Shown here: positions 47,839-58,665 of the stretch, piece by piece
How positions within the stretch are numbered: the stretch's first letter is position 1
Layout of the letters: each line of letters begins with the position of its first letter
Source of the DNA: Metaphire vulgaris
Lineage: Eukaryota > Annelida > Clitellata > Crassiclitellata > Megascolecidae
Length of the DNA stretch: 64,000 nucleotides
Direction of reading: 5' to 3'
Assembly (NCBI GenBank): GCA_018105865.1
Contig: CM030833.1
Span: 14,740,381-14,804,380, forward strand
Made by a program: the position numbers and the translations under genes
Notes under the pieces: model-generated
Told to the model about the DNA's origin: nothing
Seen by the model: only the letters and a program-made list of their open reading frames with translations
Database searches by the model: none

Positions 47839-48229
47839 AGATTCCTATGTAAGGAAGCAACTCGGATGGATCAGCTTACCCACATTCTCAATTCTGTCAT
47901 TTCCATGTAACAGATTGAGATCAAGCGTAGCCTTTCCAAACATCATTTTTTCCTTTTCTGGAGGTGATCTGTATAACCGCTCTAATCCCTTCTCTTTTAA
48001 TTATTTATAAATTCTCTTGTAACATGTCGAGGTTGGTTTCCAGAAACTAACTAGTACAACTTTGTTGATAAATAAAAGTGAGTATGATTCGCAATGGTCA
48101 ATGGAGCAGTGCAAAATTGATTTAAAGTAAATGAATGTATTGATTAGTGCATGATTTTCTACAAACATCGCTTATAATTAAAAAGAATTTAAAATAAAAA
48201 CGGTAGTTAGCTCAGGTTGGTGTCAACGC

Positions 48230-48444
48230 TACTTCCGGGCAGACGGCATCGGGTGTCAACTTTAACGGCAGCGCGCACCTGTTTCTTCTAGCCTGCCAAC
48301 GGTCTTAGCCGCACGAGTGGTGGAGGGATGGAGGGGGTGAGGTTCTTAACATGATTAAGTCTGAACGCGTCAAACGGACTTACCAGAGGCAAGGATTAAT
48401 CTAATATTATTCGCAAAAACATTGGACAGTTGAAAACAAATCTG
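48230..48444 (+). promoter_or_regulatory. Putative promoter and non-coding first exon of gene B
   Basis: A CpG-rich island-like stretch (CTTCCGGGCAGACGG, GCAGCGCGCACC) in otherwise AT-rich DNA. It ends at a strong donor CTG|GTAAGA at 48444/48445. The next usable acceptor in gene B is at 58626, where the ATG exon begins. The exon start is not determined; linkage to gene B is an inference. Confidence 0.4.
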
Positions 48445-50989
48445 GTAAGAGGATTTACGGATTTCGGTAAATGATTCAGTTTTGTAACGCCTCGTTTAGC
48501 TGGTTTTAAAGAGGAATAAAGGCTTTGTTAATTTACTTCTTTTTGGAGCTGAGTGAGAGAATCTCTTCGAATGTGAGCTAGCCGTTAGACCGTTGGTTGA
48601 CGGTGGTGTATAAAAGACGTTCAGCTGACTGTACAAGCGACTTGTATGAAAGTATACATTGTTGACCTTTGTTGAGCATAAGCGGACAGTGATATGCCGT
48701 CTCTTGAAGTTGTGCTGTTTCGTAGATCGGTAACAGCGTTTTAACTAATTTTACAACGTAGGTCTAACAGGTAACTGAACTCTGTTATTGACCTGCTCAG
48801 TTAGCCAGGAACGTTTTGAAATGTGTGGGGTGGGTGGGGCGTGAGCTATACTTAAGTTTATTGGCTTGAATTTGGACATAATATTTCATATATTTTTTAT
48901 GTGGTGTCATGTGGTGCACGCTGATTAGTGAAAAGGTCTTCACCAAAATTGTTGGACATGAGGGTTATAGCCCATGCCAGATGCCATCACCAGCTCAGTT
49001 GTTAGAATGTTGTCAATCACATTTCCAACACAAAGTAATATTGAATGAAACATGTATTGTATTGTTAGTATGCTTTGTTATTTAGTGGCTTAATTAAGGG
49101 GATTTTTTCAACACAGGATAAATCCTTTTAACCTAATTAAAATCCAGTTATTATATGATCAGTTTTCTATTTCATTTATCAGTTGTATGTGGTACTGTGA
49201 ATGATGCATGATATAGTGTGACTGTTTAGGTGGATTTTGTTTACTAACAGTCAAGGCATTATTCACAAAGTTGTAAGTCATTTGTGTGGGCATTTGAATG
49301 ATGCTGTAGGCAGTAGAGTTTCACCATGTTCATATGATTTTATTAAAATGCTCGCATTCCTCTGCTCTTTGGCTAGGTTTGATCAGTTGTGAGATTGATT
49401 AATTGGCTTTAAGTGTTCACTAAGTTTGAGAAGATCTTTGTCAATGTTTGACTGTTTACTCTACGTGACAGAGGCCTGTTTTAGTGATCTCTTCCTAAGA
49501 GTCTACAGTTTATTTGCAGAGGAACCAACGGAATGAACATTTACAACATGGACAATTGCGTCACAATTTGTCATAGTTGTCACTGATATCATTTCTGGCA
49601 TATTATCTTTGAGGTCCTCTGTCCTCTTCTATTCTTTAAATTCCATATTCCATTTTAAGGTATTAATCAGATTGGTACATGATTTTTCTTAGTGAATTTT
49701 CTCACATTGCTGTAGTTTGAAAGACCATTTTGTGTGACTTTATTTAAATTTTAATGTAGTTACACGTAATATTGAACTATGGTTTCAAGTGGTCTTTAAG
49801 AATATCCATGTGAGTGTAGAGAAGTTGGTGCAGTGGCTGATGTCTGTTTTCATCCAATCTAATTGGTCTGTTTTCATCCAATCTAATTGGTCTGTTTTCA
49901 TTCAATCCAATTGATGTTGACAGCATTTCACTTACAGATAGTTTTTATTTTCCAGCTGGTAATTTCCATATTTGGTCAATATACTGGTAATATTTTGTTT
50001 CATCTATGAGTGATAAATTACTGAGTTTGAAAATTCTGTAATGCAGGCACAATAGTTTCTCGTTTTTAGTTTCATCTAAAAAAGAAGAATAAAATATATA
50101 CATGGACTGAGCCAAAGTGGAGGCATGATCACTGTTATGCAGTAAATGGAGATTTGATCAAATATCACATGAGTCAAGCTGTAGGGAGTGTAAAAGAAAT
50201 GTGCAATGTTATTTATGTGTATTTACACCTATGCCAATCATTGATAAGAATTTAGCTGTGACATGTAACAGGTAGCTGAGATGATTGTCTTGATAAGAAT
50301 TACTAATGAATTGACAATATATTATGGAAATTGACTTCACATTTGTGTTAAGAATAATCTTTGTGCAAATAAAACATTTATTTTATATGAATAAATTAAG
50401 CATTTTTTGATACAATAGAGAATTGTTCATCGTGAGTTTTGTCAAAAAATGAGAATTATATCGTGAAGATTTGCTTTATTGCACAGTGGTGGCAAGTATT
50501 TTCTACAGAGTGTGAAGTTCCTAATGTAACATTGTTGAATGGTGATGTCAGATTGTCTTATGAATATATTGAATATATGATAGGGATAGCCTGATAGGGA
50601 AAGCCCCAAATTGTCAGGGTTTGGATGATGATGATAATAAATGTTAACTGCTAACCACTTGCAAAATCTGAAGCAATTGTCATTTAAGGAGATGACTCCA
50701 GACTTGGATATAAGCTTGATTGACTGTATGCTTCATTCAATAAGAATGGTGCTTACTAGAACAGATTGGATCTGATAATCCTGTACTGGTCATGTTAGAC
50801 AAGATTTTTAGAAGACTTGCTTATTTTGGTTATACAGTAAAGCATTGGCCATTACTGAGAAACTGTTAAAATTATATGCTCTAAAATAATGCACTGAACT
50901 CGTCTGTTTATATACAGTCAAGATTATATATTTTCATACATCCCATGAAAAATTCTTGTTCTTGTACATAAATAAATGTGGGTGAAATC

Positions 50990-50992
<3 letters not shown>
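48445..50992. other. Gene B intron 1 (left part), few repeats
   Basis: AT-rich without recognisable transposon ends. Contains a 24-bp tandem repeat at 49842-49914. Confidence 0.45.
49842..49914. repeat. 24-bp minisatellite, three copies
   Basis: Unit GTCTGTTTTCATCCAATCTA plus ATTG; the third copy differs at two positions. Confidence 0.9.
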
Positions 50993-50993
<1 letters not shown>

Positions 50994-51030
<37 letters not shown>

Positions 51031-51199
51031 ATGGTTGTTACTGCATGTTAAATATTTACCAATGTGAAGAATCGTAAATGAGGAGCAGTTAAGAGGGGAA
51101 GAACTTGCCCAAGATCGCTATGCAATGACTAGGGTCAGACTTGAACCTGCCATCCTCTGGTTGCATGTCAAGTATCTTGCCACTATTCCACTGCACCTC
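50994..51199 (-). mobile_element. tRNA-SINE with MIR/L2-like tail and (ATT)n
   Basis: Minus strand: TGGAATAGTGGC (A box-like), GGCAGGTTCAAGTCTGACC (B box), then GATCTTGGGCAAGTTCTTCC and CTCCTCATTTACG, ending in (AAT)n. TTGGGCAAGT...CTC-x-x-x-TT matches what I recall of the MIR/CORE-SINE 3' half. Confidence 0.6.
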
Positions 51200-51339
51200 A
51201 CATCATCAAACCAATAGTAATAAAACAAATATTAATAAAAATAAAGAATTGGTTCAGCTAGACTTTTTATGTTCTTGTGATTCTGTTACAGTGCTAGATT
51301 TTCATTTACAATTACAGAATTATTTGCAGCAAACAGGAG

Positions 51340-51600
51340 CAGTGGCGTAGCGTGCACTTGTGCCGCCCATGGCTCCTGGAAAAAATGCCGCCCAATTTGC
51401 TCTTAGTATACCTGACAAGCAAAAAAGTTCGTCGTCAATGAATTTGCCACCCCTTCTACATTTTGCCGCCCCTTCGCCTTTGCAAAAAACTCCTCAACAA
51501 CCCTACAAACGCAAAAAAGGTCGCTTCCAAAATTTGCCGCCCCATCATGTGTGCCGCCCATGGCTAGAGCCATAGTAGCCATTGGGACGCTGCGCCTCTG
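51340..51600. mobile_element. hAT-like MITE (CAGTGGCGTAGCGTG end)
   Basis: Ends CAGTGGCGTAGCGT and ACGCTGCGCCTCTG, exact 8-bp duplication AACAGGAG (51332-51339, 51601-51608). The shared motif occurs as GACAAGCAAAAAAGTTCGTC (51414), with a second form at 51511. GCCGCCCATGGCT occurs near both ends. Confidence 0.8.
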
Positions 51601-51608
51601 AACAGGAG

Positions 51609-54600
51609 GTTTAATTTAGTGTTTACTGTGAACTGTTGGTTTTTGCATCCTTATCATGGTCCTCTTCCAGTCATTTCTCTGGCCAATATTACTTATTGCA
51701 GCAATGGTTGGAATGTTTTTTGCTTAGTTAGCTGCTCCAAGTGGATGACACAATTCCAAAGTAGTGCCTCTCCTACAGGTTTTGTACTGATTTATCTGCA
51801 GTAATACAGACTTCCTGACAAGTCATATTATATGAGGGGTTGGCTTGGACTGACTGAGGCACAGATGTTGTGTTGAGGGTCAGGCTAAAATATCTAAGAC
51901 AAAAATTTTTATTATTGTGGGAATAGAAAGAGGGTTTGGGATTTTTGGTATTCACAATGAATTGACTGACATTATGGTATATGGGACTTTCTGGAAGATA
52001 TATCAAAATGAGATTTGTTTATCAAAATGAGCCTGAAACCTTTGATGCTGTGTACTAGATCCCTTCAAGGATGAAATCTTCTCAAGGACTTGTAGGCTAC
52101 ATCTGAATATTCTATGAGATCACATTACTAAGTGTGTGGAACAAATTAGAGAGATGCTGTTAAATTAATCAAACAGCAGATGGCAACTACTTGTGGCTGT
52201 TTAACAAGAATTCCAAAGGCATTGGCAAAAAACATTGAAAATAAAAAGTTCACTGATCTCCGGTGGACCATTAAATGCTGTAGATGTGGACTCATTTGTG
52301 GATGTGTGGGCTGAGGAGGTTGTCTTGCCAAAAGTATCTGAAAAATGATGAAACTAAGAAGAGACTGTGGTCAGTGTTTGTGGGAAATTGATATGATCAA
52401 ATTTGATTGTGTCTCAATGACACTGTCTATAGAGTGGTGCTTTTAGTAACATTGTAGTACAGAGTCATTCCATGTCAATTCAACGAATGGTCCCCGGTCA
52501 ACCATCTCAGAAAATTCTGAAATTTAAGAGAAATGTTCCCCAAACACCCAAGTAAAAGTTTGCAAAATTTTAGCTAACTTTCTTCAGTAGTTTTTCAGAT
52601 ATTTGACTTTTGTTGTACATAGAGTAGGCCATTTTTTGACGCCTTGCAACAGCTGCTTAAATTCTTTGCAAATTCAGACCTGTATAGCTTTGAACAGTAA
52701 TATCATAGCTAGAGGGTTTTAACTTTCTTGACTTATTCAATACTAGTAGTAGCTTATAAAACAAGAGCAAAACTTTGTCTGTTGACAAAGCTTTCCAAAC
52801 TGTAGTCACACAAATTGAAGAAAAGAGTGGTGCCTTTCCTGATATTCAATGTTTAGCTTTAAAAAGGAAACCTTTCTCTTTATTTCAGAGTTGTAATTTT
52901 TATTCTGCAAACTGTCCAATAGCTCTATTTTCTTTCACTGCAGATTTCCAATATTATTATTGCATGACTTTCTACTGGGTCTAAAAATGTGTGCAAAGAC
53001 CTATGACAGCTTAGCTTTGAGTGTGAAAATGGTCATGTGGGACAGGTTGCAGCATAAAGTGAAGGATATAATTAAATAGTGCACATTCAATACTATATGC
53101 AAACTCGGTCATGGTACTTTTAGCTTAAGATTTCATTTAAAATTTAAAATTTATGACTTTTTTGAAATTTTGCAATCAATTAAAACCCAATTCTTTGAAG
53201 ATTAATTTGTGCCAAGAAAGAGTAGCATGTAAACACATTCAAGAACAAAGTAAAAATGTCAGAATACATTAACTACCTGGTATATGGTTTGTGTATTGTT
53301 AGACTAGGGCTAACAATTTGATCTGCAAATGCAGATTTACAGCTTGCATGAATTACGTTGCTCATCAGTCTTCATCAGTCTCATGACAAGTTTGTTTTAG
53401 AAAACACCTCTATCATGAACTCATCACAGCTGGAGTAGGAAAGACACATTAGCACTGATCACATCTTATTTACAAATTTGATAAATGCTGCTCCAACAGC
53501 TGTAAGATCATCTGCTAATGTCTGGTATGATCATCTAAAGGTGCTAATATTTTACATAATACATGGATTTGAGGCATGCAGCAAATGTTCTGCTGGTGAG
53601 GTCATCAGAAGGATCGTGAAGGGCCATGTATAGGTGGATGCCATGTTCTTCTGACACAGAATGAATTAATCCAATCCACCAAAGTCCATCTTAAATGAAG
53701 GCAACATAGCTACCAGGAAAACCCTGTGAGCAAAGACGATATTGCAATGTACCTGGTAGTTGTCATGGCGGCTGCTGCTGCTGCAAACATATTGAGCTGC
53801 CACTCCAGAAATTCTGCTAATAATTGTGGTCTCCTGTCTGGCATAATAGATGAAGGCGTGATTTTCTCTTGTTCCAGCCTCCAGGATCTTTGGAGCTTTA
53901 AGAAATCTGTCATAGAGTTCATAGCCATGTGCTTCGATTTCTTCCTGGCTCATCCACATAAACTTGATGCTTATAACGTGCTGCATGCACCACTGGTACA
54001 ATCACAAGGTGAAAGAATACAACCTATAGTGATGGTCTTTACACTTGCTAGTGCAACTTCACATTTCATTGTACCCTTTATGACATTGGAAGAACTATCT
54101 CCAAGGGATGTGGGATAAATGCAATTCTGCAGCTATGACAAGGCTGTCAAAGTTTGGCCCAGAATGGTTGATATTCTTATCTATAAGGACAAACTATAGG
54201 TGTTTTGCTAAGATAGAAAATATTTTGCCAAAGAACTGGACTAACGGTTGAAATTGGTTGCATTTAATTGTTCGGTGGTGGTAAATTCACAACAGATTTC
54301 CAATAAATATTAAGTCAAGCATTCACGCAAGTATTTGCAAGAATAAATTTCTCAGTTATGCAAATAATAATTTTCCCACGATATCTCAGGCTGATTTATT
54401 TAAATGCACTTGAATTTTATCATTAGATTGTTTTGTATAGGAATGTGCTCACAAACTGTTTAAAATTAAAAGCAGTGGTTTAGAGAGTAGTCTGTTAGAT
54501 GTTCCCTTCAGACTAAACACACTTATTCAGAATTGATCTAAATAGTTTGTAGTTCCTAGTTCAGTTGCCTTTTATTGCAGGGAATAACCTGAGAGTTTTG

Positions 54601-56535
54601 TTGTGAGCTTGCATGCTGACATTAAATACAGACCAGTTAAATTCTGGTTAATGTTGAGGCATTTAGTAGTTGTGATAGTTCAGGATATTACACTTGACTG
54701 CTGCAAAAATTCCATTGCAAAGTCTAGCCCTGAAAAGCATTCACAGAATGATTGCTATAAATGGCTGTTTATTATGTATGCACTGGATTGACGTTCTTGC
54801 AAGCCAGAGCAACCCAGATAGAGCGTGATTTTTCGTCCTTTTTAACTGTAGTGTTCGGACATGATCCCTTACTCATTTTGCTTGGATAGTGCCTCTATGC
54901 CTTTGTATTACATGTCAAAGTGGTTTTAATTCTCTCTCTATCTGTTTCTCCCTGTTTTTCTCTGTCATGTAATGAATGTAAAATTTAATTATAATTAAAT
55001 TTTACACTACAGGTCTGTACTCACACATGCACACACTCACACACCCAAACCAAACACACACAAGTGTATTGAATTAGAAATAGGTCATATTATCTCCAGG
55101 TTGAGATTTTCTAACCATTTGTCATTTGTTACTAGAACAAGCTATCTTACAGGTCCTTCATAAAAGCTATCTTATAGATCCAGTCATACAATCTTTATAG
55201 TTGCCCCATGAGTGTTGCAGCTTGAGAGTTTACCAGTAGATCACGTCATCTGAATTCCTGTTCACTCTGTTTAATCCAATGGAATGTTGCATTGTATGGA
55301 TTATTTTTAATGATTCATGTTTTACTGTTTTATTTTTGTGAAGATAGAATGTGAAAAATTGCACATTATATTATATTTTTCTTTAACCTGAATAACTGCT
55401 TCGTGAAATCATAATAATTTTTACTGAGTGACGTTCATTGCAAACTAGCCTCAGATCAAATATTATCTTGTGCTAGGCTGGGAATGTTGATGACCCAAGG
55501 GTAGCTAATGTATGAATGAATCATGCCTCTGGTATTAGAGACATTCAGTTCTTCAGGTGAAGAGTCACTTTAATTTGCCTTTAATAGGGGCAAAGTCTGT
55601 AGCTGTTAAAATCTTCTATCTCTATCCTCTCATGCCTCTCATGAAGTAGGAAGGTTGAAATAAATATTGTAATCAATTGTGTAAAGTACGGTAAACAAGT
55701 AATAAGGTAGCATTGTATTTCAAATATATATGCTTTATGTCTATGGAATGTTATTTTGTAAACTTTTTCAAGGCTGTTTACCATATATATCATCATCATC
55801 ATTGCTCTCTGCCAACTCATTAGTGCCAATTTAGCTACCAGCAGTCAGAAAACATTTCTATGCCTTTTTGTCTGATGTTAGTTTTCTTCCTTCTGCAATT
55901 GTCAGTTGTTTTTTCTTTCAGGGTTTCTTTTATGTTGTCTACCCATTTTTGCTGGGCCTGCCTCTTCGTTTTTTACCTTTCTTGTATGTATAGAGTGCTT
56001 TTGTCTGATGTTAGTCTTCCATCCTTTTACAATTGTACCATGTTGCATTTTTCTCTTTTGTCCATGACTATCTTTTCTGTTGTCTACCCAATCTGCTTTT
56101 ATCTTTATTTCTAAGTTTTTGCCTGCTAACTCCAAGAATTTTACCTCATTTCTTGCAATGAGCAGTCTGTTTTTTCTTTTTGTGACCTCGAGGTTTTCCA
56201 TGGAATGTGGAATGATGATGGTATTGTAGATTTGCATTCTGGTGTTTATTTTAATTTCTTTTGAGTTCCAGATGCATTTCAGTCTTCCCATTATTTTGTA
56301 GTCCTTCAATTCACCTCTCTCTCTTTCTGCCATTTATCTTTCTTTCTAAGTTTCTGTATATATATATATATATACTTACCTATAAGCGATCTCATTGATA
56401 TGTCAACCCACATTTTTTATCAAAAATTATTAAATTTGCTATGACCTGTATATGAGTCAGCAACAAAAATTTAGGAGCTTACAGATTCCTCGAATTTCAT
56501 AATTGCACCCAATCTACAGTCTACATTGAACATCC
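51609..56535. other. Gene B intron 1 (middle), mostly unassigned
   Basis: AT-rich. A LINE scrap is listed separately at 55902-56333. Frames at 53666-54118 on either strand match nothing I know. A CA tract is at 55020-55065. Confidence 0.4.
55902..56333 (-). pseudogene. LINE reverse transcriptase C-terminal remnant
   Basis: A 143-codon minus frame reads LKCIWNSKEIKINTRMQIYN, TIIIPHSMENLEVTKRKNRL, ARNEVKFLELAGKN and HSIHTRKVKNEEAGPAKMG. W-x-SKEI-x-I-x-T-x-x-x-x-YN-T-x-I...E...T-K-x-x-x-x-x-L...E-x-KFL is the RTE/jockey-type ORF C-terminal region. Unusually, it is still open, but it lacks the catalytic part. Confidence 0.68.
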
Positions 56536-56543
56536 TCCTAGGA

Positions 56544-56780
56544 CAGGGATACTCAAACTGTGGCCGTGTTCCACAATCTTCCACAATTGGGACCGAAGGC
56601 GGTTCTTGTGGACCATCACAGCTTTCTGTGTCTGAGAAATTTCAAGCCTTTAATATTGGCTTAATTACTTGATGCTGTTGTTGTCACAGGAGCAATTGTA
56701 CTTCCCTTGTAACTAGTGGACCCACATGAACGACCGAAGACTGGATGTGGACCACCTTCAAAAAAGTTTTAGTACCTCTG
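56544..56780. mobile_element. hAT-like MITE (CAGGGATACTCAAACTGTGG end)
   Basis: Ends CAGGGATACTCAAACTG and AGTTTTAGTACCTCTG; flanks TCCTAGGA/TCTTAGGA (7 of 8). Charlie-like end style. No shared motif. Confidence 0.68.
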
Positions 56781-57066
56781 TCTTAGGAGCATTGCCGTGC
56801 TGACCAGTCTGTGCTAATCTTTGTTGGGTGTAGAGCCCTGCACGGGCCGGGCTGGGCCCAAAAGATTGTCAAATAAAACAACATCAAGTCTCCTTTTAGG
56901 ATGTGATTTAGCCTATCCATTGTCTTGATGTGTTAAAGAGGTCTCTCCAGTGCTTCCTTGTTTGCTTTGTGCTCTTTGGATGATTTTGCAGTTCATCAGT
57001 GATGTCATTCATCTACACACTTTGGGAGACATTTGAACTCTATGATCTATCTGTCCCATCGACATC

Positions 57067-57067
<1 letters not shown>

Positions 57068-57125
<58 letters not shown>
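57068..57125. repeat. (CT)n microsatellite
   Basis: Nearly pure TCTCTC. Confidence 0.95.
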
Positions 57126-57128
<3 letters not shown>

Positions 57129-57268
57129 CTTTTAGAATTTTCATTTGTGATGTACACCATCTCTGTTTTCTGTTTGCTTTTGTTTATTTTTGTGTTGAAG
57201 TGCAATCACAACCCATAGCAACACATACTGTAGCATGTGTTTAATACATTACTGCCTAGTGCCATTAA

Positions 57269-57928
57269 CCCTTTCACCCCACAAAGCTGCAAAAGCGGCT
57301 TTTGCTCCTGATACCAGTTCCGCAAGGCCGCTTTTGCATTCTCTGCATCTTTTCCTCATCCCCACATGGCCAGTTTTGATTTTCTTCATGGTAATAAATA
57401 TTCTATGCTGGAAGTAAACACAGTTCGTTGGTGACCATACTTTAAGTTGTGTAAGTAATAATAAATATGTGTCCGTGAAGGCTCAACATGTTTGAAAGAT
57501 TACCATACGAAAAAGGAATTCTAGTGGTAAAACTGGAACATATCAGATTATTGTACTGTACCGAGTCAGATTGGTGTATTTCTAGATTGCTTATTTGATG
57601 TTATGGTGACAATCAAATGAAGTTACAGACTACATCATACTTTCTATTTTGACAAAAAATTCATGAAGACAGTGCTTCACTTTTGCATTATGGTGAACTG
57701 TCACATATTTTATCATTAAATTATTATATTTTCATCTGGAAACAGTTCAGTAATGTATTCACAGTGCCTGCTGTCATTGCCAGTTCAGTTCTGAGGAAAC
57801 ATGTTTGTTCTATGTTAACATTTACTCAAGATATTTGAGTTTATGTGGGACCCTAAACAACCACATAATTTTCCCCAGAAGCCTAGGGGACATGGCACAG
57901 ATGCACAGGAGCCATAGGGGTGAAAGGG
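57269..57928. mobile_element. piggyBac-like MITE (CCCTTTCACCCC ends)
   Basis: Ends CCCTTTCACCCC and GGGGTGAAAGGG are perfect inverted repeats between TTAA copies (57265-57268, 57929-57932). Subterminal palindromes GCAAAAGCGGCTTTTGC. No transposase. Its ends differ from the full piggyBac at 12025-14610. Confidence 0.78.
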
Positions 57929-57932
57929 TTAA

Positions 57933-58625
57933 ACTTTTCCCCATTCTCCACCTCTAAGTTAATCTTAGTGGTGAAGAGTATACAGTACTGGTTGTCTTAT
58001 TCCATTTCCATTTATGCTAAACCTTAAGGGCTCTTCTGTATATACAGTACCTGTAGATTTTGATGAAATTGTAGGTCTCTTGTGAAAGCCTCTTCAATGT
58101 ATTCAGCAATCAACTTCTTCAGTGCTCAATTATATGGCTGCTTTTGAAGAGATAATGTGTACTGATGTTATTCTTGAACTATTTTAACACTGTGCTCTCA
58201 TAATATTGTGAAGCCTGATTCTTGCCTTGGTGAAAGAGCTGTTAATTAATTTGCCTTTGATTATGGATATGCAGTGGTTGAAGGGGTTGATGGTCAACAA
58301 GATACATGGGTCCTGGATATAGAGTAATAGGATTTAAATGGTGGGAGTATCAGATAACGTCCAGACCAGGACTGACTGGATTAAGATCCTGTCCAGACAG
58401 ACATTTGTAGGAAACAGCTAGTTGAACCTCACCTGGTGTCAATGGGATAGCTATGATGTTAGCTCTGTCAAGTTCACAGAATTTCCCAGTATCTTTTCAA
58501 TAATAAATGAGGTATCCTTTGGAATATAGCTTGCAAAATGATTTTTACTTTTATTGAAATTTTAATATGCTTTTTTCTTTCAATGGTGAAATTTTTAATA
58601 CCTAAACTTGAATGTTTTTCTACAG
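57933..58625. other. End of gene B intron 1, nothing recognised
   Basis: AT-rich with a pyrimidine-rich stretch ahead of the acceptor at 58625. Confidence 0.4.
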
Positions 58626-58665
58626 ATTATCTTTGAAGACAAAGATGGACGATGATTGGCAATCC
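58626..58665 (+). CDS. Gene B start exon (MDDDWQS)
   Basis: Acceptor TTCTACAG|ATTATC, ATG at 58645-58647, donor AATCC|GTAAAT. Only seven residues are coded; phase 0 out. The preceding 19 nt would be 5' UTR. Confidence 0.6.

Noticed and set aside
53666..54118. Overlapping frames of 111 and 130 codons on opposite strands
   Set aside because: They overlap on both strands, match no family I know, and lie inside an intron; perhaps an old repeat but not supportable.
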